From positions 1 to 40,223 of the forward strand of contig NZ_QNFZ01000289.1 of NCBI RefSeq assembly GCF_003313395.1: DNA of 40,223 nucleotides, written 5' to 3'. The position numbers and the translations under genes were made by a program. The notes under the pieces are model-generated. The model worked only from the letters and a program-made list of their open reading frames with translations, did no database searches and had not been told where the DNA came from. This stretch comes from Nonomuraea lactucae (lineage in GTDB: Bacteria; Actinomycetota; Actinomycetes; Streptosporangiales; Streptosporangiaceae). Positions 27,021 through 34,945 of the stretch are shown here, one piece after another (the first letter of the stretch is position 1; each line of letters opens with the position of its first letter).

Positions 27021-28115
27021 TCACGGGCGGTTCCATGCTTCGGCGAGCAGCTCGTACGAGCGAACGCGGTCTTCGTGACCGTGGGTGATGGTGGTGACGA
27101 GCAGCTCGTCGGCCCCGGTCACCCGGCGCAGCACGCGCAGCCGCTCGGCCACCTGCTCGGGTGAGCCGACGAACTGCGTGTCGATCCGGTCCTTGACCAG
27201 CTCCCGGTCCGCGTCCGTCCAGGCGTGGGCGTCGGCCTCCTCCGGCGTCGGATACGGCATCGCGCCCGTGCCCGTCCGGATGCTGCGGACCCACAGGCCG
27301 TACCCCTTGGCGAGGTCACGGGCCCGCGCCTGGCTCTCGGCGACGACCGCGTCCGCCGAGACGATCACGTACGGCTCGGCGAGCGTGTCCGACGGCTTGA
27401 ACGCCTCCCGGTAGGCCTCGACGGCCTCCAGCACGCTGGACGGGCTGACGTGGTAGTTCGCCGCGAACGGCAGCCCGCGCTCCCCCGCGACCTGGGCGCT
27501 CTGTCCGCCGCTGCTGCCGAGGATCCACACCTCCACATCCGCGCCTTCGCCGGGCACGGCGCGCGCCTGGTGTGTGCCCTTGAGGAAGGCGAGCACGTCG
27601 TCGATCTGGTCGGCGAAGTCGGGCGTCCGCGCGCCCGGCTGCTGGAGCAGCGTCGCGTAGTGGGCGAGATGAGGATGCCTCGCCAGCTGCGAGAAGTCGA
27701 ACGGCGGTGGGATGAGCAGCCCGTCCACGATCCTGGCCGGCTCGGGGTCCGGGGCAACGGCCTTGGCCGGTTCGGCGCGGCGCTGCCCCGAGCGGCCGAT
27801 CCCCACGTCGACGCGGCCCGGGTACAGGGCATCGATGAGCCCGAACTGCTCGACCACCGACAGCGGCGTCTGGTGCCCGAGCTGCACTGCGCCCGACCCG
27901 ACCCGGATCGTGGACGTGGCCGCCGCCACCAGCGCGATCAGCACGGCCGGGGCCGAGCTGGCGACGCCGGGCGCGAAGTGGTGCTCGGCCAGCCAGTAGC
28001 GGCGGTAGCCGAACTCCTCGGCCCGCCTGGCGAGGTCGATGGTGTTGCGCAGCGCCTCCGCGGCGCCGCCGCCCGACACGATGGGGGCGAGGTCGAGGAT
28101 GGACAGCGTTGTCAT
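27021..28115 (-). CDS. LLM-class flavin-dependent oxidoreductase (MsnO8-type)
   Basis: A 364-residue luciferase-like monooxygenase with the usual TIM-barrel blocks: LSILDLAPIVSGG at strand 1, GYRRYWLAEHHFAPGVASSAPAVL, VGSGAVQLGHQTPLSVVEQFGLIDALYPGRVDVGIGR, VEVWILGSSGGQSAQVAGERGLPFA and the late QFVGSPEQVAERLR. It binds reduced FMN supplied by a separate reductase; one is encoded at the head of this operon. It is the last of four LLM genes and overlaps the one before by four bases (ATGA). The substrate is unknown; the operon context suggests a sulfur compound. Confidence 0.9.
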   Translation of the reverse strand: MTTLSILDLAPIVSGGGAAEALRNTIDLARRAEEFGYRRYWLAEHHFAPGVASSAPAVLIALVAAATSTIRVGSGAVQLGHQTPLSVVEQFGLIDALYPGRVDVGIGRSGQRRAEPAKAVAPDPEPARIVDGLLIPPPFDFSQLARHPHLAHYATLLQQPGARTPDFADQIDDVLAFLKGTHQARAVPGEGADVEVWILGSSGGQSAQVAGERGLPFAANYHVSPSSVLEAVEAYREAFKPSDTLAEPYVIVSADAVVAESQARARDLAKGYGLWVRSIRTGTGAMPYPTPEEADAHAWTDADRELVKDRIDTQFVGSPEQVAERLRVLRRVTGADELLVTTITHGHEDRVRSYELLAEAWNRP

Positions 28116-29146
28116 GCGGCACCTCCGGGGAACGGCCGGCTGGGGATCTCCGCGCGCAGCGCTGGCGCGATCTCGGTCTGAAACAGCTCCAGCGCGTCCC
28201 GGTGCTGCTTCGGCGTGAGCCCGTCGGCGTCGGCGTGCAGGTGCATGACCTCGTGCCCGAACCGCTTGTGGTAGCGCAGCACCTTGTCGATGATCTGCTG
28301 CGGGCTGCCGACGAGGATGGAGCTGCGCTCGATGGCGTCCTCCAGGGTGGGGAAGACGATCGGCAGGCCGAGCTTACGCTGGAACTCCACGCGCGCCTCA
28401 TAGATCGGCCGGTAGGCCGCGATGGCGTCCTGCGAGGCGCGGGCCGCGTAGTAGCCCGCGGTCCCGGCCGCGACCAGCGCGTCGGCCGGGTCGTGGCCGT
28501 AGTGGGCCCAGCGTTCCCGGTAGTGGTCGATCAGCTCGGCGTAGGGGTCGATGGGGTTGGTGACGTTGGCGGAGAACAGTGGGTCGCCGTACCTGGCCGC
28601 CAGGTCCACCGACTCCTTGCTGGTGGCGCTGCCGTGCCAGACCCTGATCGGCCGCTGCAGGGGCCGCGGCCAGGTCTCGGCCTCGACCAGCGGCGGCCGG
28701 AAGCGGCCCTCCCAGGTGACCTTGTCCTCCCGCCAGAGGCGGCGGAACAGCTCGTACGACTCGCGGTTGCGCTCCCACTGGTCCTCGGCCGTGACGTGGA
28801 ACAGCTCGGCCTGCGCCGCGCCGTTGCCCTTGCCGATGATCAGCTCCAGCCGGCCCTCCGACAGATGGTCGAGCGTCGCGTAGTCCTCGTACGCCCGGAC
28901 CGGGTCGAGCAGGCTCAGCGTGGTGACCGCGGTGAACAGCCGGATCCTGGACGTCCTGGCCGCGATGTGGCTGAGGACCACCGGCGGCGAGGAGGAGATG
29001 AACGGCCGCTCGTGCCGCTCCCCCACGCCGAAACCGTCGAAGCCGAGCTCCTCGGCCAGCACGGCGTTCTCGACGACCTCGCGGAACCGTTCGGTGGGCG
29101 ACCGGTCGTCGTTGTGCACGATCAACGTGATGGCCAGGAATTTCAT
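28112..29146 (-). CDS. LLM-class flavin-dependent oxidoreductase
   Basis: A 344-residue luciferase-like monooxygenase: LAEELGFDGFGVGERHERPFISSSPPVVLSHIAARTSRIRLFTAV, TLDHLSEGRLELIIGKGNGAAQAELF, and IRVWHGSATSKESVDLAARYGDPLF. The C-terminal part contains HEVMHLHADADGLTPKQHRDALELF, typical of actinobacterial F420/FMN LLM enzymes. The start ATG 29146 overlaps the stop of the preceding gene; longer frames upstream are only the overlap with it. FMNH2 use is more likely than F420, given the flavin reductase in the operon. Confidence 0.9.
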   Translation of the reverse strand: MKFLAITLIVHNDDRSPTERFREVVENAVLAEELGFDGFGVGERHERPFISSSPPVVLSHIAARTSRIRLFTAVTTLSLLDPVRAYEDYATLDHLSEGRLELIIGKGNGAAQAELFHVTAEDQWERNRESYELFRRLWREDKVTWEGRFRPPLVEAETWPRPLQRPIRVWHGSATSKESVDLAARYGDPLFSANVTNPIDPYAELIDHYRERWAHYGHDPADALVAAGTAGYYAARASQDAIAAYRPIYEARVEFQRKLGLPIVFPTLEDAIERSSILVGSPQQIIDKVLRYHKRFGHEVMHLHADADGLTPKQHRDALELFQTEIAPALRAEIPSRPFPGGAA

Positions 29147-30321
29147 CGCACCTCCGCGTAACGGCCGGCCGGGCGCGGCAGGCCGAGCAGTCCGCGGAGC
29201 GTGGCGGCCTCGTACGCGTGCCGGAACGCCCCGCGTGCCCGCAGTTCGGCGGTCAGGCCGCGGGTGACTTGCTCCAGGTCGTGGGGCACGGCGCCGGGCC
29301 GCAGCCGGAAGCCCTCGATCCCGGCCCGCCGCCAATCCAGCAGCACGTCGGCCAGCTCTCCCGGGGTGCCGGTGAAGATCGCGGCGTCGGAGACGAGCTC
29401 GGCCCCGTCCAGTTCGTCGAGCCGCGCCTTGCGCCGGGCCGCGTCCTCGCCAAGGAGGACGAGCAGGTCGGCGAAGATCTTCACCTTGTCCGAGAGGCCT
29501 CTGACCTTCTCGACGATGGCGCGGGCCTGCTCGGCCGAGTGCGGCGTGACGTACACGACGTCGGCGCTGCTCGCGGCGAACTCGTACGGCAGCCGCGCGT
29601 GGGCGAGCACGGTGACGACCGGCTGGCCCTGCGGCGGGCGCGGCGTGATCGATGGCCCCTTGACGGAGAAGAACGGCCCGGCGAAGTCGATGTAGTGGAG
29701 CTTGTCCCGGTCGATGAACCGGCCGGTGGCCGTGTCGCGGATCTCGGCGTCGTCCTCCCAGCTGTCCCAGAGCCGCCGCGCCACCTCGACGGCGTCGGCG
29801 GCCTCGGCGAACAGGTCACGCAGGTGCGGGTCGGCGGACAGGTCCTCGCCGCCGGGCCGGTCGAGCAGCCGGTCGAGCAGCCGGTCGAGCGGGGGGAATT
29901 CTCTGCGGCCGAAGTGGCGCGCTTCCGAGGCACGCGGGGAGACCTGCGGCCGCCATCCGGCCCTGCCGCCGCTCACGTGGTCGAGCGTGGCGATGCCGAT
30001 GGCCACGTGGAACGGCTCGGTATGGGTGACGGTCGCGGTCGGCACCAGCCCGATCCTGCTGGTGAGCGGCGCCAGCCGGGACGCGAGCAGCACCGCGTCG
30101 AACCGGCCACGCACCTGGTCGGTACGGTCGTCGGAGGCGTCGGGCAGGGTGGACTGCAGGCCGAGGGCATCCTCGATGGTGACGAAGTCGAGCAGTCCCC
30201 GCTCGGCCTCGGCCACAAGTGCCGCCCAGTGGCGGGCCGAGAAGACGTCCGGCGAGGACTCGCGCCAGGCGGCGGGATGCCAGCCCGCGCCGTCCAGCGC
30301 CACGGCGAGGTGCAACGTCAT
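29143..30321 (-). CDS. LLM-class oxidoreductase, divergent member
   Basis: A 392-residue luciferase-like protein: LLDFVTIEDALGLQ, ASRLAPLTSRIGLVPTATVTHTEPFHVAIGIATLDHVSGGRAGWRPQVS, WDSWEDDAEIRD, HYIDFAGPFFSVKGPSITPRPPQGQPVV. This is the layout of the DszA/NtaA side of the family, where the WDSWEDDA and FSVKGP blocks are characteristic. LDRLLDRLLDR near residues 145-155 comes from a 12-base tandem repeat (29857-29890). It overlaps both neighbours by four bases. Probably a monooxygenase with a different substrate from its three paralogues. Confidence 0.88.
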   Translation of the reverse strand: MTLHLAVALDGAGWHPAAWRESSPDVFSARHWAALVAEAERGLLDFVTIEDALGLQSTLPDASDDRTDQVRGRFDAVLLASRLAPLTSRIGLVPTATVTHTEPFHVAIGIATLDHVSGGRAGWRPQVSPRASEARHFGRREFPPLDRLLDRLLDRPGGEDLSADPHLRDLFAEAADAVEVARRLWDSWEDDAEIRDTATGRFIDRDKLHYIDFAGPFFSVKGPSITPRPPQGQPVVTVLAHARLPYEFAASSADVVYVTPHSAEQARAIVEKVRGLSDKVKIFADLLVLLGEDAARRKARLDELDGAELVSDAAIFTGTPGELADVLLDWRRAGIEGFRLRPGAVPHDLEQVTRGLTAELRARGAFRHAYEAATLRGLLGLPRPAGRYAEVR

Positions 30322-31637
30322 GCGAGCTCCAGATGTTCACGCAGGGTGGTGCCGGTGTAGTGGGTGCGGAAGGCGCCGCGCTCCCGGAGCAGCGGCACCA
30401 CCCGGTCCACGAAGTCGTCCAGCCCGCCGGGCGTCAGGTGCGGCACGAGGATGAAGCCGTCGGCGGCGTCCGCCTGCACGTGCTCGTCGATCAGCCGGGC
30501 CACGCTCTCGGGGGTGCCGATGAACGTCTGCCGCCCGGTCACCTCGATGACCAGCTCGCGAATGCTCAGTCCCTTCTCCTCGGCCAGCGCCCGCCACTTG
30601 GCCGCCACGGCCGCTCGGTCCTTGATCGGCACCCGTCCCTGGGAGACGCCTTCCGACAGATCAGGCTCGACCTCTGGCAGCGGACCTTCCGGGTCGTAGG
30701 CCGACATGTCACGACCCCACACCTGCTCCAGGAACGCGATCGCGGTCTGCGGCCCGACCTGCTGGCGGCGGATGCGGGCGGCGTTCTCGGCGGCCTCCTC
30801 GTCGGTGTCGCCCAGCGCGAACGTCACGCCGGGCATGATCTTGAGCTGGTGCGGTTCGCGGCCGTACTTGGCCAGGCGGCGCTTGACGTCGGCGTAGAAG
30901 CGCTTGCCGTCCTCCAGACCGCCGTGCGGCGTGAAGATCACATCGGCGTTGGCGGCGGCGAACTCGCGCCCCTCGTCCGAGTCCCCTGCCTGGATGACCA
31001 CCGGGCGGCCCTGCGGGCTGCGGGGCAGCGTGAAGCGGCCCTCGACCGAGAAGTGCCTGCCCCGATGCTCGACCGTGCCGATGCCGCCCGGCCGGACGAA
31101 CGTGCCCGCCGCCGGGTCGGCGGCGACCGCGTCCGGGCTCCAGGAGTCCCACAGTTCGCGCGACAGCCGGACGAACTCGGCGGCCCGCTCGTACCGGTCG
31201 GCGCGGTCCAGGTAGCCGCCGCGGCGGAAGTTCTCGCCGGTGAAGGCGTCGGACGTGGTCACCACGTTCCACGCGGCCCGGCCCTCGCTCAGGTGGTCGA
31301 GCGTGGACAGGCGCCTGGCCAGCTCGTACGGCTCGTTGAAGGTCGCGTTGACGGTCCCTGCCAGGCCCAGCCGGTCGGTCACCGCGGCCAGCGCGCTCAG
31401 CACCGTGAGCGCCTCGGGCCGGCCCACCACGTCCAGATCGTGGATACGGCCTTTCAGCTCCCGCAGCCGCAGGCCCTCGGCCAGGAAGAAGAAGTCGAAC
31501 GTGCCACGCTCGGCCGTCCTGGCGAGATGGACGAAAGAGGCGAAGTCGATCTGGCTGCCGGAGCGGGGGTCGGTCCAGACGGTGGTGTTGTTCACCCCGG
31601 GGAAGTGGGCCGCCAAGTGCACCTGCTTACGCGTCAT
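30318..31637 (-). CDS. NtaA/DmoA-family FMN-dependent monooxygenase
   Basis: A 439-residue protein of the NtaA/SnaA/DszA class: FASFVHLARTAERGTFDFFFLAEGL, TVNATFNEPYELARRLSTLDHLSEGRAAWNVVTT, RRGGYLDRADRYERAAEFVRLSRELWDSW, HRGRHFSVEGRFTLPRSPQGRPVVIQAGDS. Members oxidise nitrilotriacetate, dibenzothiophene sulfone or dimethyl sulfide, and B. subtilis relatives act on N-acetylated S-alkyl cysteines. ATG 31637 overlaps the stop of the GST gene (ATGA). With the reductase at 32562 it forms a two-component system. Confidence 0.91.
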   Translation of the reverse strand: MTRKQVHLAAHFPGVNNTTVWTDPRSGSQIDFASFVHLARTAERGTFDFFFLAEGLRLRELKGRIHDLDVVGRPEALTVLSALAAVTDRLGLAGTVNATFNEPYELARRLSTLDHLSEGRAAWNVVTTSDAFTGENFRRGGYLDRADRYERAAEFVRLSRELWDSWSPDAVAADPAAGTFVRPGGIGTVEHRGRHFSVEGRFTLPRSPQGRPVVIQAGDSDEGREFAAANADVIFTPHGGLEDGKRFYADVKRRLAKYGREPHQLKIMPGVTFALGDTDEEAAENAARIRRQQVGPQTAIAFLEQVWGRDMSAYDPEGPLPEVEPDLSEGVSQGRVPIKDRAAVAAKWRALAEEKGLSIRELVIEVTGRQTFIGTPESVARLIDEHVQADAADGFILVPHLTPGGLDDFVDRVVPLLRERGAFRTHYTGTTLREHLELA

Positions 31638-32545
31638 CGGCCCCGCCCGTGCGGCGCGTCCCAGGTCGCGGGCAGGCCCTCGGTCGTCTCGCGGAAGGCG
31701 GGACGCTGGTAGAGGTCGCGGGCATACGGCCACAGGTGCTCGAAGTCGGCCAGCTCCCGCTCGCTGATGAGATGGCCGCGGTTGTACTCGGCGTCGAACC
31801 TGGCCAGCGTCACCCACAGCCGCACGTCGGCCTCGGTGATCGTGTCACCGGCCAGGAAGCGCTGCTCGGTCAGACGCTCATCCAGGCGTTCCAGTGCCGA
31901 GACGACCACGTGGCGCTCCCGCTCGCTCTCGTCCTCGGTGGCGGCGCGGGCCACGCGGGAGACGCCGGTGTTGACGTCGTAGTAGATCCACCCGTTCAGA
32001 TAGTCGATCTCCGGGCGGAGCGCGTCGGGGTAGAGGTCGATCGACGTGTCCGCCCACTGCTCGAACTGGGTGGCCAGGTCCACCGTGATGTTGGGGAAGT
32101 GGTTGCTCACGATCCCGTTCGTCTGCCGGTCCCAGAGGACGGGGACGGAGATGTGGCCGCCGTACCCTCGCTCGGTCGCCTCGTAGGCCTGCTCCAGCAG
32201 GGTGAAGCCGTTGACCGGGTCGGGGCCGCGGCGTTCCCTGAACGCCCAGCCCCGGCCGTCGCGATCGTCGTCCACGTAGGACAGCGAGACCACGTCCTCC
32301 AGGCCCTTGAGCTTGCGGACGATCGCGGCCCGCTGGGCGTACGGGCAGACCCGGGCGACGTAGAGGTGGTAACGGCCGGGCTCGGCGAGAAAGCCGCTGG
32401 AGCCGTCGGCGGTGATCCGGCCCTGGAAGGGGTAGACAGGACGGTTCCAGTCCGGGGACAGGTGCAGGCGGCCTGGGCCGTAGCGGCCGTACGCGGCGTG
32501 GTCGACAGGGCTCGCGTAGACCGTCGTCTGTGTGGAGATGGACAC
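31634..32545 (-). CDS. Xi-class GST / glutathionyl-hydroquinone reductase-like (ECM4 family)
   Basis: A 303-residue protein. The thioredoxin-fold active site is VCPYAQR with Cys67, the variant of the CPWAHR motif of ECM4/YqjG enzymes; GYGGHISVPVLWDRQTNGIVSNHFPNI binds the thiol; the C-terminal helical domain includes RFLAGDTITEADVRLWVTLARFD. Xi-class enzymes reductively remove a thiol from S-conjugates. In an actinomycete the thiol would probably be mycothiol. Here, between a flavin reductase and monooxygenases, it may release thiols from conjugates or oxidised intermediates. It starts 16 bases after the reductase gene. Confidence 0.9.
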   Translation of the reverse strand: MSISTQTTVYASPVDHAAYGRYGPGRLHLSPDWNRPVYPFQGRITADGSSGFLAEPGRYHLYVARVCPYAQRAAIVRKLKGLEDVVSLSYVDDDRDGRGWAFRERRGPDPVNGFTLLEQAYEATERGYGGHISVPVLWDRQTNGIVSNHFPNITVDLATQFEQWADTSIDLYPDALRPEIDYLNGWIYYDVNTGVSRVARAATEDESERERHVVVSALERLDERLTEQRFLAGDTITEADVRLWVTLARFDAEYNRGHLISERELADFEHLWPYARDLYQRPAFRETTEGLPATWDAPHGRGR

Positions 32546-32561
32546 GGGTTGTTCTCCGGGT

Positions 32562-33074
32562 TCAGGAGTCGGGGTGGGCCAGGAAGCGGCCGAAGCGGCC
32601 CTGGTGGTAGAGGAGGGGGCGGCCGGCGTGCCGTACGTCGGCCTCGGCGACCAGGCCGACCACCAGGAGGTGGTCGCCGACCTCGGCGCGTTCGTAGGGC
32701 AGGCAGATCAGGTGCGCCGAGACGTCCTGCAGCAGCGGCGCGCCCAACGGTCCGGACCGCCAGCGGGTGGGCGCGGCGAACCGGTCGATGCTCTTGCGGG
32801 CGAAGCGGGCCGCCAGCTCGGCCTGGTCGCTGGTCAGGATGTTGACCGCGAAGTGGTCCGCGGCGCCCAGTTGCGGCCAGGTGGTCGAGGAACGGTCAAC
32901 GTAGAAGGAGACCAGGGGCGGTTCGAGGCTGACCGAGGAGAAGGAGGTGGCGGTGAGGCCCACGGGGATGCCGTCGCTCTGCGCGGTGATGACCACGACG
33001 CCGCTGGCGTGCAAGGCGAGCGCCTGCCTGAAGTGGTCGGCCGCGATGGCCCGATCGGGCAGTGTGTCGGTCAT
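32562..33074 (-). CDS. Flavin reductase family protein
   Basis: A 170-residue flavin reductase-like protein: DHFRQALALHASGVVVITAQ, VGLTATSFSSVSLEPPLVSFYVDRSSTTWPQL, FAVNILTSDQAELAARFA. It reduces FMN with NAD(P)H and hands it to the monooxygenases encoded downstream. ATG 33074 starts at the conserved region; the frame is open 18 codons further to a GTG, but those codons have no family character. First structural gene of the operon, 215 bases after the leader peptide stop. Confidence 0.92.
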   Translation of the reverse strand: MTDTLPDRAIAADHFRQALALHASGVVVITAQSDGIPVGLTATSFSSVSLEPPLVSFYVDRSSTTWPQLGAADHFAVNILTSDQAELAARFARKSIDRFAAPTRWRSGPLGAPLLQDVSAHLICLPYERAEVGDHLLVVGLVAEADVRHAGRPLLYHQGRFGRFLAHPDS

Positions 33075-33129
33075 GCGGGTGCCCGTTCCGGTATGTACGG
33101 CCGGCGGGGGCCGGAAGTGGATGAGCACA

Positions 33130-33291
33130 TGATCACGAGAGAGTTCCTCACGGGAGAAGGCATGCTCACGCGGCGCCCCGGCGGCTGCCGGGGGCGCGGA
33201 GGAAAAGAGGACTCGTCGGCGAGGGCGTGGACGGCGCCGGCCACGCCGGGAGCACGAGGGTGGGATTTCGGCGGCTACGGGTCCATGATCA
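33130..33291 (-). promoter_or_regulatory. Leader stop-codon repeat: UGAUCAUG and CGUGAUCA
   Basis: In the transcript the leader-peptide stop lies in UGAUCAUG (33291-33284). CGUGAUCA (33137-33130), 56 bases before the first gene, can pair with it over eight bases (one G-U). The same complementarity, longer, is present in the other leader at 36586-36647. A ribosome stopped at the end of the leader peptide would mask one arm. Confidence 0.4.
33173..33197 (-). other. Strong hairpin in the leader of the monooxygenase operon
   Basis: GCGCCCCGGC pairs with GCCGGGGGCGC (one bulge) in the 214-base stretch between the leader-peptide stop and the flavin reductase gene. It is not followed by a U tract. 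It may be an attenuator or pause element controlled by leader translation; that is inference. Confidence 0.4.
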
Positions 33292-33363
33292 ACGACACTG
33301 TGCGCTGGCGACGTGGCCGAAATCCACGTGGGAGCGCCTTGTCAAGAGGAAGCCCTGGCTCAT
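33289..33363 (-). CDS. Leader peptide of the monooxygenase operon (24 aa)
   Basis: A 24-codon ORF with motif LTRR-S-HVD-F-GHVASAQC-R. It is identical at 18 of 24 positions to the ORF at 36644, which precedes the neighbouring transporter operon, although the flanking DNA differs. TRR-HVD peptides ending in a Cys codon are known in front of sulfur-assimilation genes in Streptomyces and relatives, and Cys-codon leaders act as cysteine-responsive attenuators in mycobacteria. The penultimate-codon Cys (TGT) would stall or slow the ribosome when cysteine is low. The A of its ATG is eight bases after a -10 box, so the mRNA is probably leaderless. There is no ribosome binding site. Confidence 0.8.
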   Translation of the reverse strand: MSQGFLLTRRSHVDFGHVASAQCR

Positions 33364-33370
33364 ACCGACG

Positions 33371-33410
33371 ACGCTAGGCCGCCACCCCGGATAAGTCAAT
33401 ATTTCCTACT
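33371..33410 (-). promoter_or_regulatory. Promoter of the monooxygenase operon with conserved upstream box
   Basis: TTGACT (33399-33394), 17 bases, TAGCGT (33376-33371), and start at A33363. Directly upstream of the -35 stands AGTAGGAAAT; AGTAGGAAA plus TTGACT recurs at the transporter promoter (36749-36765) with the same spacing to the start. The conserved box could be an activator site. 33411-33475, between this promoter and the end of the GNAT gene, holds nothing else recognised. Confidence 0.7.
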
Positions 33411-33475
33411 GGTTTAGAGGGTAATCCTCACGCGTCGCTCACAGGAGGGCGGGGACAGGCGTACGACACGGCCCT

Positions 33476-33931
33476 TCACATGCGAAGTCGCAGATCCTTG
33501 ACGAAGGCGAGCGGGCCCTGAGCGGGGCGGTCGGCCACGTCGAACTGCGGGTCGTACCCGCTGGCCAGGTAAAGGCGCACGGCCTCGGGCTGGCGTGGCC
33601 CCGTGGTCAGGTGGACGCGGCGGTAGCCGCGGCGCAGCGCCTCCCGCTCCAGCTCGCGTACGACGAGGCGGCCCAGCCCTTCGCCGCGGCGGCGCGGGTG
33701 CGTCCAGACCCGCTTGAGCTCGGCGGTCACCGCGTCGTAGCGGCGGAACGCGCCACCGGCCACGGTCTCGCCGCCGGACACCACGATCAGGAAGGCGCCG
33801 TGCGGCGGCGCGAACTCGGCCTCGGGATACCTGGCGAGCTCGTCGTTGCGGCCGTAGCGCGAGGTGTACTCCAGGTCCAGCCCGGCCAGCAGCGGCGCGG
33901 CGGCCGGGTCCGACATGCCGACGAGCCGCAC
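33476..33931 (-). CDS. GNAT-family N-acetyltransferase
   Basis: Acetyl-CoA-dependent acetyltransferase, 151 residues if started at GTG 33931. Family blocks: LLAGLDLEYTSRYG, AFLIVVSGGETVAGGAFRR, ELKRVWTHPRRRGEGLGRLVVRELEREALRRGY (motif A with the R-x-x-G-x-G pyrophosphate loop) and EAVRLYLASGYDP. The start is uncertain: ATG 33916 leaves out conserved residues, and a CTG overlapping the upstream stop (33952) is possible. It follows the binding-protein gene by 17 bases and is the last gene of the transporter operon. In B. subtilis, equivalent acetyltransferases acetylate S-modified cysteines before oxidative cleavage; the same role is inferred. Confidence 0.88.
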   Translation of the reverse strand: MRLVGMSDPAAAPLLAGLDLEYTSRYGRNDELARYPEAEFAPPHGAFLIVVSGGETVAGGAFRRYDAVTAELKRVWTHPRRRGEGLGRLVVRELEREALRRGYRRVHLTTGPRQPEAVRLYLASGYDPQFDVADRPAQGPLAFVKDLRLRM

Positions 33932-33948
33932 CTCCGCGGTGAGCTCGC

Positions 33949-34932
33949 TCAGGACTCCTCCCGCGGCAGGCCGGGCGGGTTGATCTGCGACTCGGGGATC
34001 GCCTCGTTGGCCAGGCCCCATCGGTCGAGGACCTCCTTGTACTTGCCGTTCTTGATCACTGTGTTGAGCGCCTCGTTGAGCGGCTTGACGAGGCCGTTGT
34101 CCTTCTTGGTCATGGCCGCGATGAGGCCCTGCAGGTCCGGCCCGGCGCCGGAGAAGGTGCCGACGATCCTGGACCCGCCGCTGACGGCGATGTTGTAGGC
34201 GATGTTCGGGTTCGGGCCGAAGTAGGCCTGAACGCGGCCGGACTTGAGCCCCAGCAGCACGTCGCTGTACCTCTCGTAATAGAGGATCTCGACCGGCTTC
34301 AGCCCGGCGGCCTTGTTCTGCTTGTCCCAGTCGAGAAGGATCTTCTCCTGGTTCGTGCCCGAGCCGACCGAAACGCGCAGCCCGGCGATGTCGGCGGGCT
34401 TGGCGATGGCCTTGATGGGGCTGTTCTCGGGGACCTGCCAGCCGAGCTGGTCGACCCGGTACGTCGCGAAGTCGTAGGTGTCCTTGCGCTCCTCCGTGAC
34501 CGTGACGTTGTTGAAGACGACCTCGTCCTTGCCGGACTTGGCGGCCAGGAAGAGGTTCTCCCACGAGCTGATCTCCGGGGAGATCTCCAGGCCCAGCACG
34601 TCGGCCACGAGCTGGGCGACGTCGGTCTCCACTCCGATCAGGGTGGTGTCGTCGTCGGCGCGGAACACCAGCGGCGCCGCGCCCTGGCCGCTGAAGCCGA
34701 CGGTGAGCTTGCCGTCGGCGGCGATGTCCTTCGGCACCTGGGCCGCGATGGAGTCCACCTTGTCGGCTCGCACCCGGTTCTGGTCCGGGCCAGTATTGAT
34801 CTTCTTGCCCGCCACCACGGGGGCGGTCGTCGCAGACGGGGCGGTAACGGTGGGCTCGGCGCCACAGGCGGCGGTCAGCAGGAGGAGCGCGGGCACGCCG
34901 AAGGCCCGCGCGAGCGAAGCGCGCATGTCCAT
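33949..34932 (-). CDS. Polar amino-acid ABC transporter substrate-binding lipoprotein
   Basis: A 327-residue lipoprotein: signal ending LTAAC (Cys23), then a Thr/Ala/Pro linker. The mature part is SBP family 3: KLTVGFSGQGAAPLVFRADDDTTLIGVETDVAQLVADVLGLE, WENLFLAAKSGKDEVVFNNVTVTEERKDTYDFATY, and IAGLRVSVGSGTNQEKILLDWDKQ. Binding proteins of this family take polar amino acids, cystine and S-modified cysteines. The Cys-type leader upstream points to a sulfur-containing ligand. ATG 34932 and ATG 34926 are both possible starts. The ATPase gene ends 13 bases upstream. Confidence 0.92.
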   Translation of the reverse strand: MDMRASLARAFGVPALLLLTAACGAEPTVTAPSATTAPVVAGKKINTGPDQNRVRADKVDSIAAQVPKDIAADGKLTVGFSGQGAAPLVFRADDDTTLIGVETDVAQLVADVLGLEISPEISSWENLFLAAKSGKDEVVFNNVTVTEERKDTYDFATYRVDQLGWQVPENSPIKAIAKPADIAGLRVSVGSGTNQEKILLDWDKQNKAAGLKPVEILYYERYSDVLLGLKSGRVQAYFGPNPNIAYNIAVSGGSRIVGTFSGAGPDLQGLIAAMTKKDNGLVKPLNEALNTVIKNGKYKEVLDRWGLANEAIPESQINPPGLPREES

Positions 34933-34945
34933 GTGTCCTTAGGAG

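Noticed and set aside
29857-29890. 12-base tandem repeat in the LLM gene at 29143
   Set aside because: It keeps frame (LDR-L repeats) and lies in a variable loop; a small replication slip rather than a regulatory repeat.
33075-33288. SAM-type riboswitch in the sulfur operon leader
   Set aside because: I looked for the SAM-I/SAM-IV core because the operon is sulfur-linked; the conserved bulges are not there, and the conserved elements are a peptide ORF and a stop-codon repeat.
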